From NCBI GenBank assembly GCA_015056815.1, contig SVFN01000011.1, positions 57,101 through 121,100 on the forward strand: 64,000 nt of DNA, written 5' to 3'. The notes beneath the pieces are model-generated. The model did not search any database and had not been told where the DNA came from. It saw only the letters and a list, made by a program, of their open reading frames with translations. A program made the position numbers and the translations under genes. How positions within the stretch are numbered: the stretch's first letter is position 1; each line of letters begins with the position of its first letter. Below are positions 54,568 through 63,956 of the stretch, one piece after another. The DNA is from Lachnospiraceae bacterium. GTDB taxonomy: Bacteria > Bacillota > Clostridia > Lachnospirales > Lachnospiraceae.

Positions 54568-56421
54568 TTAAGAGAAGCCGGTCACAAGCCAGATAAACTC
54601 ATGTCCGCCCAGCATTACCTCTTTGGCCGGTCTGGATTCTTTCGTCAAAAGGTCAAAATAATCTTCTACCTGCCTGATCCATGCAGTCTGCTCGTTCTCG
54701 CTGAAATTGAACAGGGCGATCAGTTTTTTCCCTTGAAAATAGCGACCGATCCCCAGAACATGATCATTGTTCGTCTCCACCGTCCACACATCCGCCCTGT
54801 GATCAAACACTCTGTGATTCTGCCTGATCCTGGCAAGTCTGGTGATAAAGGAAAACAGTTTTTCTTCCCGCGACCCCTTTTGCATGCGGCGCTCAACACT
54901 GCTCCAGCTCAGCGCACCTCTATGTAAGTACCGGCTGTCATCTGCCTTTAGCGGATCATCATGATAGCTGTAATCATTCAGCTGTCCTATCTCATCACCA
55001 CTGTACAAAACAGGCATTCCGCTTAATGTAAACAAAAACGCATGCAGCATGATATCCAGCTTCAGAGCTGCCTTCAGGCTCTTCGCATCCCCCTGCCTTT
55101 CTGCCGATTCTATGCCGCACAAAGATGCGGTTGTACCACACAGTCTGGCATCATCCGATTTGGGATCGTCATTGTACAGTTCTCCCCTGGAAAAGCTTCC
55201 TTCCCAGGCTCCTGTCAAAAAATCATTCAGATACTTCTTATGCGGTATCTCATTCATTCCAAATTGCTGTAAATATTCATAATCCAGTCCCCAGCCGATG
55301 TCATCATGACACCGCAGATAATTAAGAAAAACATACTGCTTCGGAAGCTCGAACACCTGATCCAGCTGATGCTTTAAAAGGCGTACATCTCTCGTCGCCA
55401 CTGTGTGCCAGGTCGTAGCCATGGTCGTCACATTGTAGAGCATGTGACATTCCGGTTTCGCCACTGTGCCAAAATACGGTACCACCTTGGTCGGTTCCAT
55501 CACAACCTCCCCGAGAATCAGTGTTCCGGGACAGACAACCTGTGTCGCCAGACGCATCAGACGTACCAGCGTATGCACCTCTTTCAGATTTCTGCAGTCG
55601 GTTCCCAGTGTCTTCCAGATATACGGGACAGCATCGAGCCTGATCACATCGACTCCCTGATTACACAGGTACAGCATATTGGCAGTCATATCGTTAAACA
55701 CAGTAGGATTGCGGTAATTCAGATCCCACTGATAGGGATGAAATGTGGTCATTACAACTTTCTGTAACTCCTGACACCAGGTAAAATTACCGGGTGCCGT
55801 CTGCGGAAACACCTCCGGCAAAGTCTGCTCGAACGCGTTTGGGATCTCCCAGTTATCAAAGAAGAAATAGCGATCCTGATAGTCTTTCTCACCCTCCTTC
55901 GCACGCTTTGCCCATTCATGCTCGTCACTGGTATGATTCATCACAAAGTCAAGGCAAACACTGATCTCCCGTTTATGACATGCTTCGGCCAGTTCCGAAA
56001 GATCTGCCATGTTTCCCAACGCAGGTCTGATTTTGCGGAAATTCGATACGGCATATCCACCATCACTGTGCCCTTTCGGACTTTCAAACAGAGGCATCAG
56101 CTGCAGATAATTCACACCGCATTCTTTTATATAATCCAGATGTTCCCTGACCCCCCGCAGCGTGGCGGCGAAGTTCTCCGCATACATGACCATTCCGAGC
56201 ATTTCTTTATCCGCAAACCATTCCCGCTCCCTCTTTCTCTTGCGGTCGATCTCCTTTAATTCCTGCTTTCTGGCCGAATAATAGGCATACAGCATATTAC
56301 AGAAATAATTAAATGCCTGTAGATTATTGTGATACAGCTCCCCATAGAGCCATTTCATCTCATCATAGCATTCCGACAGCCTTGCCGTGAACACATCATC
56401 CCATTTTTTCTGTTCCAACAT
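54568..56421 (-). CDS. Amylosucrase-like GH13 (subfamily 4) glucosidase
   Basis: The 617-aa protein shows the GH13 regions CLDFVMNHTSDEHEW, GVDVIRLDAVPYIWK (nucleophile Asp), TLILGEVVMEP (acid/base Glu) and YLRCHDDIGWG (transition-state Asp). It also has the long helical N-terminal domain (about 1-85) of amylosucrases and related sucrose hydrolases. It lacks a signal peptide, so it acts in the cytoplasm, probably on sucrose or short alpha-glucans. Which reaction dominates cannot be read from sequence. AGGATGG precedes the ATG at 56421. It follows a chemoreceptor gene by 25 bp on the same strand, an unusual pair that may be cotranscribed. Confidence 0.9.
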   Translation of the reverse strand: MLEQKKWDDVFTARLSECYDEMKWLYGELYHNNLQAFNYFCNMLYAYYSARKQELKEIDRKRKREREWFADKEMLGMVMYAENFAATLRGVREHLDYIKECGVNYLQLMPLFESPKGHSDGGYAVSNFRKIRPALGNMADLSELAEACHKREISVCLDFVMNHTSDEHEWAKRAKEGEKDYQDRYFFFDNWEIPNAFEQTLPEVFPQTAPGNFTWCQELQKVVMTTFHPYQWDLNYRNPTVFNDMTANMLYLCNQGVDVIRLDAVPYIWKTLGTDCRNLKEVHTLVRLMRLATQVVCPGTLILGEVVMEPTKVVPYFGTVAKPECHMLYNVTTMATTWHTVATRDVRLLKHQLDQVFELPKQYVFLNYLRCHDDIGWGLDYEYLQQFGMNEIPHKKYLNDFLTGAWEGSFSRGELYNDDPKSDDARLCGTTASLCGIESAERQGDAKSLKAALKLDIMLHAFLFTLSGMPVLYSGDEIGQLNDYSYHDDPLKADDSRYLHRGALSWSSVERRMQKGSREEKLFSFITRLARIRQNHRVFDHRADVWTVETNNDHVLGIGRYFQGKKLIALFNFSENEQTAWIRQVEDYFDLLTKESRPAKEVMLGGHEFIWLVTGFS

Positions 56422-56446
56422 AACCATCCTCAAGAAATCGTCCCTG

Positions 56447-57916
56447 CTATTGTTCCATCTTACTTACTTCATCCAGCTGCTTCGCCTGTGCATAAATTCC
56501 CTCCAACAGCTGTTCGAATCTTGTAAACTGCGATACTGCTTCATTCGATGTATTCACGCCTTCATTGGAAAGAGCGGCGATCTGCTCGCTGGTCGCTGAC
56601 AGATCCGAAATACTCTCATTGATCTGTGTTGTTGACTGAATGATCGTTTCAAGCCCGTTTCCGATCTCGGAGAAACACTCGATCAGTGAAGATACATTCT
56701 GATTGATGATCCGGAATTTCTCTGCCGTATCTGCGATCAGTTCGTTTTGCTCATCCACAGACTGGGCTGTCTCATCAATACTCTTCATCGCCTTATCCGC
56801 ATCAGCCGTCAGCTCGCCGATGATCGTCTTGATCTGGTTCGAAGCCGTATTCGTCTGATCCGACAGCTGGCGGATCTCATCCGCCACCACTGCAAAGCCT
56901 TTGCCCGCTTCTCCGGCACGCGCAGCCTCGATCGAAGCGTTCAAAGACAACAGATTGGTCTTGGAAGAAATGGACACAATAATACCGACGATATCCTGAA
57001 TGTTCTCGACTTTCTTCGTGACTGCCTGCGTGGACTCGATCGTGATCCGGCTGTTACGTACTACGTTCTCGTTTTTCTCTTTCAGACCTTCGATCACATT
57101 CTCCCCATCCCTGACCGTATCCTGTGCCGCTTTGGATGCTTCTACCATCTGTGCACGCTGTCTGTCAACCTGTCCGGTCTGATCCTGGATATCCTGACAC
57201 TTCATAGCCTGGCTCTCTACTGCATTCGCCGTATTGACCGTACTCTCTGCGATATCCTGCATCCCGCTGTTGGTAGATTCAATGATATCCTTTAACTGCC
57301 CGATACTGCTTTGCGCCTGTGCAAAAAGTTCTGAGATATTCCCTGCGATCTCAGCCATGGCGTCATTTGTTTCCTGCTGGATCTCCATCGTTTCTTCGAT
57401 CTCCTCATTGTTTTCCCTTGTAAATGCGCCTAACAGTTTGACGGATTCCACAGCCGCCACACCCGACAGAATAATGACAAAAGTCGCCACACTTCCTTCC
57501 TCCGGAAAGGCTTTTGTCTTAAGGATCGTCTGGATCAGACAGATCAAAGGCGCGATCGTAAAAATTGTCTGCCCGATCACCAGAAGTTTCATATCCATAT
57601 ACAGGATGCACGAGATAAGGATCGGAACACCGGAAGCATAAAGCATAAGCGTCCCGCCGAAGATCACCGACATACAAAACATAAATGCCGAACTGGCCAG
57701 GATAATGATCCCGCCAAGTCTCTCTTCCCGGAATTTCACATAACCGAAAATGACTCCGATCGTACCGATGACATCCGATCCGATTCCCATGTATATTCCT
57801 GTGGACACTCCTACCATCTTAATTCCGATCAATGTCATACTCCAGAACATGATCGCCACTACCAAATTGATGATAAATATTTTTTGATTCGCTCTTCTGT
57901 ACTGCTCTGCTGTCAT
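56447..57916 (-). CDS. Methyl-accepting chemotaxis protein with membrane-embedded sensor
   Basis: The 489-aa protein has about six membrane helices in residues 15-190 with almost no extracellular loop. A cytoplasmic signalling domain follows ([20 protein letters not shown], then IRQLSDQT). Such receptors sense within the membrane, for example the energy state or a small hydrophobic ligand. No HAMP domain is obvious. The ATG at 57916 is preferred because AGGAGG lies 7 bp before it. The promoter at 57984-58012 drives it, probably together with the amylosucrase-like gene. Confidence 0.9.
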   Translation of the reverse strand: MTAEQYRRANQKIFIINLVVAIMFWSMTLIGIKMVGVSTGIYMGIGSDVIGTIGVIFGYVKFREERLGGIIILASSAFMFCMSVIFGGTLMLYASGVPILISCILYMDMKLLVIGQTIFTIAPLICLIQTILKTKAFPEEGSVATFVIILSGVAAVESVKLLGAFTRENNEEIEETMEIQQETNDAMAEIAGNISELFAQAQSSIGQLKDIIESTNSGMQDIAESTVNTANAVESQAMKCQDIQDQTGQVDRQRAQMVEASKAAQDTVRDGENVIEGLKEKNENVVRNSRITIESTQAVTKKVENIQDIVGIIVSISSKTNLLSLNASIEAARAGEAGKGFAVVADEIRQLSDQTNTASNQIKTIIGELTADADKAMKSIDETAQSVDEQNELIADTAEKFRIINQNVSSLIECFSEIGNGLETIIQSTTQINESISDLSATSEQIAALSNEGVNTSNEAVSQFTRFEQLLEGIYAQAKQLDEVSKMEQ

Positions 57917-57983
57917 AGTTTGTCCTCCTGCTTTGTAAATAGAATTTGTTATATGTAACAAAATTTTCAGAAACTTTTGAAAT

Positions 57984-58012
57984 ATTATATCAAATTTTCA
58001 TAATTATTACAA
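57984..58012 (-). promoter_or_regulatory. Promoter of the membrane-sensor chemoreceptor
   Basis: On the minus strand TTGTAA (58007-58012), a 17-bp spacer and TATAAT (57984-57989) form a good sigma-A-type promoter 68 bp before the start codon. Confidence 0.7.
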
Positions 58013-58144
58013 TGCGTTTCGACAAAAATCTCCGATGATAGATATTTTTCACCGGAAATACAAAGAAACCATTTCGGGCATAAAAAATACCTGCTATGCA
58101 GCATAGTTTCGCAACATACCACATAACAGGCACACACAGGCAGC

Positions 58145-59041
58145 TCAAAAAGCCCTGTTCTTTTGAAAAGAACTCCTGACAGCCCCGGCCGGACAGGCTG
58201 CCTTGCAGCGCCCACAGCGGATACACTCAGCACTGTTGATATCTTCTCTTACTTTCACATTCATCGGGCAGACCGATTCACATTTGCCGCAGTCTATGCA
58301 CCCGTGTTTGTCAATCTGCATCCGGAAAAATGCAAAACGGTTGAACAACCCGTAAAATGCGCCAAGCGGACAGAGATATTTGCAGAAAAAGCGTTCTATG
58401 AACACAGCCCCTGCAAGCACCAGGGCCAGAACCGCCACCTTCCAGGTAAACAGTGCTCCTGCCATCTGTCTGAGCTGAGGATTTGCGATCATGTGAAAAA
58501 CACCACCCTCCAACGTACCTGCCGGACAGAGATATTTGCAAAACCACGGTGTGCCCTGCCCGAAAGGATCTGCGACCAGCGCCGGAAGCAAAAGGACCAA
58601 AAGCAAAAGCAGCACATATTTGATCCACCTTAGAAGGTGGTCTGCTTTCTGCGGTATTCTGACCTTTGGCACTGGCAGTTTATGAAGTATGTCCTGTACA
58701 AAACCGAATGGACATAAAAAACCGCAGGCCAGTCTTCCGATCACTGTTCCGACCAGCATTAAGCTTCCTAATATATAAAAGGAAATACTGTGCCTGCTCC
58801 CTCCGGCTACCGCCTGCAGGGCTCCGATGGGGCAGGCTCCAAGCGCGCCCGGACAGGAATAACAGTTTAACACCGGAACACAGACATATTTTCCCTTACC
58901 GTTATAGAGTTTACCGCTCAGAAATCCTTTGGCATATCCGTTGAAAAATACTGTCGCTGCAAGCTGACACAGGTGTCTGTGCCACTCATTCTTTTTTATC
59001 TCCTGTTTTGTTTCTACCCGATCCCGATGCATTCCAGACAT
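58145..59041 (-). CDS. Polyferredoxin-like membrane protein (NapH/YccM type)
   Basis: The 298-aa protein has about five membrane segments with pairs of Cys-rich loops of the NapH/MauN type ([39 protein letters not shown]). Two 4Fe-4S ferredoxin sites at the end read [16 protein letters not shown] and [16 protein letters not shown]. It can carry electrons between the cytoplasm and the membrane outside. Next to a TlpA-like protein and a CD1871A-type miniprotein, it probably supplies reducing power to extracytoplasmic thiols. The ATG at 59041 overlaps the miniprotein gene by 28 bp. Confidence 0.9.
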   Translation of the reverse strand: MSGMHRDRVETKQEIKKNEWHRHLCQLAATVFFNGYAKGFLSGKLYNGKGKYVCVPVLNCYSCPGALGACPIGALQAVAGGSRHSISFYILGSLMLVGTVIGRLACGFLCPFGFVQDILHKLPVPKVRIPQKADHLLRWIKYVLLLLLVLLLPALVADPFGQGTPWFCKYLCPAGTLEGGVFHMIANPQLRQMAGALFTWKVAVLALVLAGAVFIERFFCKYLCPLGAFYGLFNRFAFFRMQIDKHGCIDCGKCESVCPMNVKVREDINSAECIRCGRCKAACPAGAVRSSFQKNRAF

Positions 59042-59193
59042 ATCCTCACCGCCTTATTCCAGACTTCCGCCGCCTCACCTCTGTATATTCCTGCCGCAAC
59101 AAAGAATGCGCCCGTAACCAGAGCGCATATTCTTATGATTTTTTGATGCTTTTCTATTAAGATCCGATCATTCTTACCTGCCCGTTTATCCAC
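59014..59193 (-). CDS. CD1871A-type CXXC miniprotein
   Basis: From GTG 59193 to TAG 59014 the minus strand encodes 59 residues: a charged start ([17 protein letters not shown]), one membrane helix ([19 protein letters not shown]), and the end [20 protein letters not shown] plus IG. The C-terminal CLECIGIG with its CxxC matches the CD1871A family of tiny CXXC proteins known from Clostridia, which sit between a thioredoxin-like and a polyferredoxin gene as here. It overlaps the next gene by 28 bp and starts 12 bp after the TlpA-like gene. It likely passes electrons or thiols across the membrane; this is inferred. Confidence 0.85.
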   Translation of the reverse strand: MDKRAGKNDRILIEKHQKIIRICALVTGAFFVAAGIYRGEAAEVWNKAVRICLECIGIG

Positions 59194-59204
59194 GATGGAC
59201 TCCT

Positions 59205-59951
59205 CTACATTTTCTCTTTCCCCAGTGCTGTAAGTGCCGCATTCACCGCTTCCGTATAATCCGCCTCCAGATTTTCCCTTCCGCCGATCAATGCATCACC
59301 GATGATGTTCCCTTTCGAATCGACCAGGATCGTCGTGGGAATATACATGATCTCATTGCCAAGTGCTTCCAGATCACCATCTCCACCAACCAGTGTCACA
59401 CTGTCAAGTCCTGCATCCGCGAGAATCTGCTTCGCACTCTCCGCTTCATACGCTCCGTCCACGCACCATGTCATAAGTGTCACATTCTCCGGAAGACTCT
59501 TTGCAAATGCTACCAGATCCGGCATTTCTGACTGACACGGTCCGCAGTATGTTCCCCAGATATTGATAATCGTCACATCTTTATCGGCAAAATTCTCGTT
59601 GGAAAAGCTGCCGCCGTCTAACGTTGTCGCTGTAAAACTATTTAAGGATGGAAGACCGCTGGTATTCTCCGGTACAACACTCTCTCCGGAGTTTTTTGCT
59701 TCCTCTGCCAGCTCAGCTTCTTCCTGCTCCTGCGTACTGTTTTCTTCCGCATCCGCTTCACTCTCTTCCGGGTTTTCCATCGTTTCTTTCTCCTCCCCGT
59801 TTTCTTCTGCCGGGGCTTCTTCGCCGGAGCCTTCCGCCGACTCCACTGTCATACCACTGTCCATGGTATCCAGCTCTTCTGCACAGCCTGTCATAACACC
59901 TGTCACCAGTATCAGACTGAGCATAAGCATTTTCATTTTACGCATTTTCAT
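59205..59951 (-). CDS. TlpA-like thioredoxin-fold lipoprotein
   Basis: The 248-aa protein has a lipobox ([11 protein letters not shown]), an acidic Glu-rich linker (about 30-95), and a TlpA/ResA-like redoxin domain with [17 protein letters not shown] (active CxxC as CGPC), the cis-Pro region [13 protein letters not shown] and a C-terminal helix. It works outside the membrane as a thiol reductant or oxidant. AGAGGAA precedes the ATG. It is the first gene of a three-gene unit with the CXXC miniprotein and the polyferredoxin. Confidence 0.92.
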   Translation of the reverse strand: MKMRKMKMLMLSLILVTGVMTGCAEELDTMDSGMTVESAEGSGEEAPAEENGEEKETMENPEESEADAEENSTQEQEEAELAEEAKNSGESVVPENTSGLPSLNSFTATTLDGGSFSNENFADKDVTIINIWGTYCGPCQSEMPDLVAFAKSLPENVTLMTWCVDGAYEAESAKQILADAGLDSVTLVGGDGDLEALGNEIMYIPTTILVDSKGNIIGDALIGGRENLEADYTEAVNAALTALGKEKM

Positions 59952-60212
59952 CTGAAATTCCTCTTCTTTCTTCTATAATGACGCCAATATCATCTTTTGC
60001 TGTTTCGTTCTTTTCTATACCCGCTTCCGCCTCTCGCCTTGAAATAATCCGCCTCGCATTTCGGAAGATTCTTGACACTTCATGGATATTCTGTTTATTA
60101 CTCTATTTCATCTACCATATAATTGCAATAGTAATAATGCCGAATTTGCCTCCCGCGCATATTTCTCAAACTCCGGCATAAACTGTATCAAGAACTGTAT
60201 CGGAGCAAACTC

Positions 60213-60677
60213 ATGAAGATCCACTGGAAAAAACTGCTCATCTGCATCGCAATCCCGCTTCTTACCGGGCTCGCCGCCTCTTTTCTCACCAGAGAAAATA
60301 TGTCTCTGTTTGATTCTATCCGTAAGCCTCCGTTGTCCCCTCCCGACTGGCTGTTCCCGGTTACCTGGACGGTCCTGTATGTCCTGATGGGGATTGCCTC
60401 CTATCTGGTGCTTCTTACATGCAAACCGGACTGCACTCCCCTCATTGTCTACAGCGTACAGCTTGCCTTTAATTTTGCATGGTCACTTTTCTTTTTTAAC
60501 CTCAGGCTATACCTTTTCTCTTTCCTGTGGCTGATCTTATTATGGCTGTTGATCTTAACTACCATACTCCTGTTTCGCAGAATTTCCAAAACAGCCGCCT
60601 GTCTCCTGCTGCCCTATCTGCTTTGGGTAACCTTTGCGGGATACCTGAATTTCGGGATCTTTCTTCTGAATGGATAA
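60213..60677 (+). CDS. tspO: TspO/MBR family membrane protein
   Basis: The 154-aa protein has five membrane helices and the TspO motifs SIRKPPLSPPDWLFPVTWTV and LYVLMGIASYLV. Members bind porphyrins and cholesterol-like ligands and act in stress response or tetrapyrrole control. A possible promoter TTGACA (60072) with TTATTA (60095) lies upstream at 17-bp spacing. It stands alone on the plus strand and has its own terminator. Confidence 0.93.
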   Translation: MKIHWKKLLICIAIPLLTGLAASFLTRENMSLFDSIRKPPLSPPDWLFPVTWTVLYVLMGIASYLVLLTCKPDCTPLIVYSVQLAFNFAWSLFFFNLRLYLFSFLWLILLWLLILTTILLFRRISKTAACLLLPYLLWVTFAGYLNFGIFLLNG

Positions 60678-60697
60678 CGCAGTACACTTCACGCCAG

Positions 60698-60728
60698 AAC
60701 CGCCGGATTAGAATGCCGGCGGTTTTTG
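60698..60728 (+). terminator. Terminator of tspO
   Basis: AACCGCCGG (60698-60706) pairs with CCGGCGGTT (60716-60724) and is followed by TTTTG. It lies 20 bp after the tspO stop and 10 bp before the end of csm6 on the other strand. Confidence 0.85.
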
Positions 60729-60737
60729 TTATTATCC

Positions 60738-62078
60738 TCATAATTTATCTATAATATACTCATTCATCTTATCGTATGATTCCCAACACTCTTTATCCGT
60801 TTTGACACTGCTTGCAATGGTAAGTGTCTGAATATACTTAAAGATCTTTTCCATCGTAATCTTTTCATTCAAAATTTTCTGAATACTTTCATTCGTGATC
60901 GAAACGATCTGATGTGCTGCAAGATTTCGTATCTTTTCCTCAATTCTTCGCATATCCGCCACTGCGTCTTTTAAATTATCTTCGTACAAATACTGTATCA
61001 AAACCGGTTTTAAATTACTTGCTGCGACCTTTGTCCTTTCTTTAAATGTGCCGAATTCTGCATTTAACAGCTGATAAATCCTCTTCCCTTCTGCATCCTG
61101 CTCTAATTTTTTAATACTCCATTCTTCTCCCTTCGGAGTCTGATTAAAATAAACTGTAACATCCATCTTACATTTGTTCTTCAGTATATCTAAGAATAAG
61201 TCTGTTAAAATCGGAGAAATACCCCGGATAAAATCAGCAAACTCCCGTTTTTTTACTTTTAGCTGCAAAGTCAGCACATACTCAAACTTCTGCATCTGAT
61301 TTCCCTGCCTGATCGGAAACACATCATATCCCCACTTTCCAGACAACTTTTGTACCTTCACCAGATCAAGCTGTGAACGCGCCTCAGCCATTTCTAAAAG
61401 ATCCATCGTCTCTTCCTCCAAAGGATTTTTCAGTTCTTTCGCCAATGTAAAAGCTGCTGAATAGTTATAATTTCTAAGTTGCTTTATTATGATATTCTTC
61501 TTCAAAATATCAGAAAGATTCTGACATTTAGGCTCTGTGCATCTGTTTTTGGCACCTTGTTCATTATCCTGATTCAATTCCCAAAATTCTTCCGGAGAAT
61601 AAACATTATCCCCAACGCCATAATGTACATTGATTCTCTTTTCCGGCGTAGTAACCTGAACAGAAACTATCTTTTTTTCGGACAAAACAGATAACAACAA
61701 CAAGGCGCTTTTCATGGCCGGAGTGCCCGAGGCGATATTAAAGAAAAGTGAATCCTCCTGTTCCATATCTGCCTCAATTTTTGTGATGTAAGCGCCAAAT
61801 TCTTCATAATAAAAATCATATTCCTGAACTTCTGTCAAATCTTCGTTTTCGATCAAATGCACAATAAATGGATGTCCTAACATTTCTCCGAGCCGTTCTA
61901 TACAATAGGTATATCTGCTGTCTCTTCTTTGTCTGTCAACCATTTCCTTTGATAGATATAAATAGATAATATCCGGTTTGTAATACCGGCAAATATGCAG
62001 CATAGATCCATCAAATCCTGTTGCTGCGGAAATCGGATCATTTCCTCCAATTGGTGAAAACAATATTTTCTTCCCCAT
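60738..62078 (-). CDS. csm6: Csm6-type CARF-HEPN ribonuclease of type III CRISPR systems
   Basis: The 446-aa protein has an N-terminal CARF domain (MGKKILFSPIGGNDPISAAT, FNIASGTPAMKSALLLLSVL) that would bind cyclic oligoadenylate. Its C-terminal HEPN domain has the R-x4-H nuclease motif (RNLAAHQ, Arg384 and His389). In type III-A immunity Cas10 makes cyclic oligoadenylate on target recognition, and Csm6 then degrades RNA. The catalytic residues are present. It is last of the cas1-cas2-csm6 run on the minus strand, 44 bp after cas2. No cas10 or other csm gene is in the window. Confidence 0.92.
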   Translation of the reverse strand: MGKKILFSPIGGNDPISAATGFDGSMLHICRYYKPDIIYLYLSKEMVDRQRRDSRYTYCIERLGEMLGHPFIVHLIENEDLTEVQEYDFYYEEFGAYITKIEADMEQEDSLFFNIASGTPAMKSALLLLSVLSEKKIVSVQVTTPEKRINVHYGVGDNVYSPEEFWELNQDNEQGAKNRCTEPKCQNLSDILKKNIIIKQLRNYNYSAAFTLAKELKNPLEEETMDLLEMAEARSQLDLVKVQKLSGKWGYDVFPIRQGNQMQKFEYVLTLQLKVKKREFADFIRGISPILTDLFLDILKNKCKMDVTVYFNQTPKGEEWSIKKLEQDAEGKRIYQLLNAEFGTFKERTKVAASNLKPVLIQYLYEDNLKDAVADMRRIEEKIRNLAAHQIVSITNESIQKILNEKITMEKIFKYIQTLTIASSVKTDKECWESYDKMNEYIIDKL

Positions 62079-62122
62079 AATCTGCTCCTCTTATTTTACT
62101 GTACAACAGTCATTCTTTTCTT

Positions 62123-62440
62123 TTAAAAGATGATAGCATCTTCATCCTGCTCCCGGTTAACCGCCATTCCAAAATTCTTAACCTGTCCCTTCCCGATAAT
62201 CTTATATACTCTGACGCTGTCTTCACTACTGACAAACTGCGGTATGCCGGCAAGCATTTTTCTGTAAATATTTTCTTTAATCACAGCTTCAAATGCTGAT
62301 TTTTGAATCCGGAATCCATAACCTTGCAAGTACTTTGCAAACTTCACACGCTTTTTATTACTCACGATGTCATATATGATCAGCACAAATACTTTATCCT
62401 CTTTTGCATCTTCCTTTATTTCAAAGAAATAATCTTCCAT
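62123..62440 (-). CDS. cas2: CRISPR-associated Cas2
   Basis: The 105-aa protein has the ferredoxin-like fold motifs VLIIYDIVSNKKRVKFAKYL (conserved Asp) and GYGFRIQKSAFEAVI, and ends VNREQDEDAIIF. Cas2 dimers join Cas1 in the integrase that adds new spacers. It lies 8 bp after cas1, so the two are cotranscribed. Length is slightly above the usual 90-100 residues. Confidence 0.93.
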   Translation of the reverse strand: MEDYFFEIKEDAKEDKVFVLIIYDIVSNKKRVKFAKYLQGYGFRIQKSAFEAVIKENIYRKMLAGIPQFVSSEDSVRVYKIIGKGQVKNFGMAVNREQDEDAIIF

Positions 62441-62448
62441 ACAATCAC

Positions 62449-63450
62449 CTACCGTATTCTCATAGGCACATATAATCCTGCATCTCCCTGTTCGATTGCT
62501 TTCGCCAACTGTCCCACTTGAAGCTCCATGGCCCTGCGAAAGCTCACTTCATATTCTATGTAATCCAGATATCGGCAATAGGTATTTAACTTACTGTTCA
62601 TTTTATTCAGAAATATCTTCATGCCGTCGTTTGTCAAGAACACTCCCGGTTCCTCATCTTCTCGCCGAAAATGTGTTTTATCCATTTCATGTCCATTCAG
62701 AAGGCTCATAACCACAGAATCGACAATTACTGCTCTCCACTCTTCCATCAGATCACTTGCGAGAGTAGGATGCTTCTCTCTATCTTGATGAATAAAGCCA
62801 AAATACGGGTTCAGCCCTTTTGCCTGTATTTTTCCATAAATCTCATTCATTACGATAGAATATCCCAGACTTAACAAAGAATTAAATTCATCTTTGGGAG
62901 GTCTTCTGTTTCTCCCTCGAAAATAGAATTCCGGCTCCACCAATTTAGCTAATCCTTGAAAGTAGTACTTTGCAGCAGTGCCTTCATATCCCATTAGCTG
63001 TTCCACTCCGGAACAGTCCTTCATTTTGCTGTAGCTTATATGCATCATTTTTATTTCTTCATTTATATCTTCATTTTGATTCCTTGCATATCTGCGCAAA
63101 ACAACTTCTTGATTTTTTACTTTCGTCTGTAGTATTTTACGTCCAAGTTCTAAAGCAAACTCCGAATGATACAGCTCTGCCTGTTTTCTCTGCCGTTCCA
63201 CTTGAATATGCCCGGTGGATTCCAGGCATCCGAAATAACTGCCGTTTTTAGAATAATAATTAACCGGGACACCTCGTTTCAAGCACTCCACCGTACACTG
63301 AGTTGTCATCTGTGCACGTCCAAATATACTGATACTCTCAAGAGTCTCGATCGGCACTTTGCGCCATTTGGTTTCTTCTTTCTGGACTTTTACATAATTC
63401 GCCTCAATTGAAATAGTCGATCCCTGCTCTGTTACATATAAATAGCTCAT
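62449..63450 (-). CDS. cas1: CRISPR-associated endonuclease Cas1
   Basis: The 333-aa protein (from ATG 63450 after GGGGAGTG; an in-frame upstream start would add 9 residues) has the Cas1 metal-site residues: Glu156 in LMGYEGTAAKYYF, His221 in PYFGFIHQDREKHPTLA and the acidic pair in SDLMEEWRAVIVD. It is the integrase that captures spacers, working with Cas2. Nothing indicates decay. The array it would act on is not in this window. Confidence 0.95.
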   Translation of the reverse strand: MSYLYVTEQGSTISIEANYVKVQKEETKWRKVPIETLESISIFGRAQMTTQCTVECLKRGVPVNYYSKNGSYFGCLESTGHIQVERQRKQAELYHSEFALELGRKILQTKVKNQEVVLRRYARNQNEDINEEIKMMHISYSKMKDCSGVEQLMGYEGTAAKYYFQGLAKLVEPEFYFRGRNRRPPKDEFNSLLSLGYSIVMNEIYGKIQAKGLNPYFGFIHQDREKHPTLASDLMEEWRAVIVDSVVMSLLNGHEMDKTHFRREDEEPGVFLTNDGMKIFLNKMNSKLNTYCRYLDYIEYEVSFRRAMELQVGQLAKAIEQGDAGLYVPMRIR

Positions 63451-63499
63451 GGAATCACTCCCCTTTTCCATTTGCATAATCTGATCAGGTTAGAATATC

Positions 63500-63853
63500 C
63501 TATAATTTTTCTTTATACAAATCCCATTCTTCAACCGGTATATCCAATGCTGTCATTGCCTGTTCTGCACTCCATTTCATATTCTTCATCAGATTAATAA
63601 TTGCTTCAAGCCTGCCTTCTTTTCTGCCTTCTTTTCTAGACTCTTCTTTCATTTCTGTAATTGCCACACACATATCTCGCCTACCCCCTTTCGTGACACA
63701 CCTTTCTTTTATATCCTTTAATTCTTTTGAATGTGTTACTTCTTCGATCACATCATACGTCATTTCCGTAACATCCTGAAACAATGCGTGATTTTTTCTG
63801 ATAAACTCCTTTCCACAGACAGGAGCGAACCAATATTGTGAAAAGACATCGTA
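63500..63853 (-). pseudogene. Rpn-family nuclease, N-terminus lost
   Basis: An open frame of 118 codons runs from 63853 to the stop at 63500 with no start having a ribosome binding site. It encodes FAPVCGKEFIRKNHALFQDV, an Arg/Lys/Glu-rich region and the ending SAEQAMTALDIPVEEWDLYK. This is the C-terminal part typical of Rpn-family nucleases (the helical tail with EGRKEGR repeats). A TAA at 63854-63856 ends the frame upstream. The nuclease core is absent, so it is a remnant. It lies 50 bp upstream of cas1. Confidence 0.7.
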
Positions 63854-63925
63854 TTAACATAGCTACTCTGACTCTCCCAAGTTCTTCCGAAATTCTCCTG
63901 CTCTATTTGATTAGTAGTTATGAGT

Positions 63926-63956
63926 GAAGCCTCACACGACTAAAGTCGCGTGCTTC
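63926..63956. mobile_element. Hairpin resembling an IS200/IS605-type element end
   Basis: GAAG and CTTC flank CACACGACT(AA)AGTCGCGTG, an imperfect stem with a single mismatch. Hairpins of this kind (gaagc...cacgacttt/aaagtcgcgtg...cttc) occur at the ends of IS200/IS605 and TnpB-type elements in Clostridia. The element body would lie beyond the right edge, so no transposase is visible. The call rests on the hairpin and on the Rpn remnant broken nearby. Confidence 0.4.
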
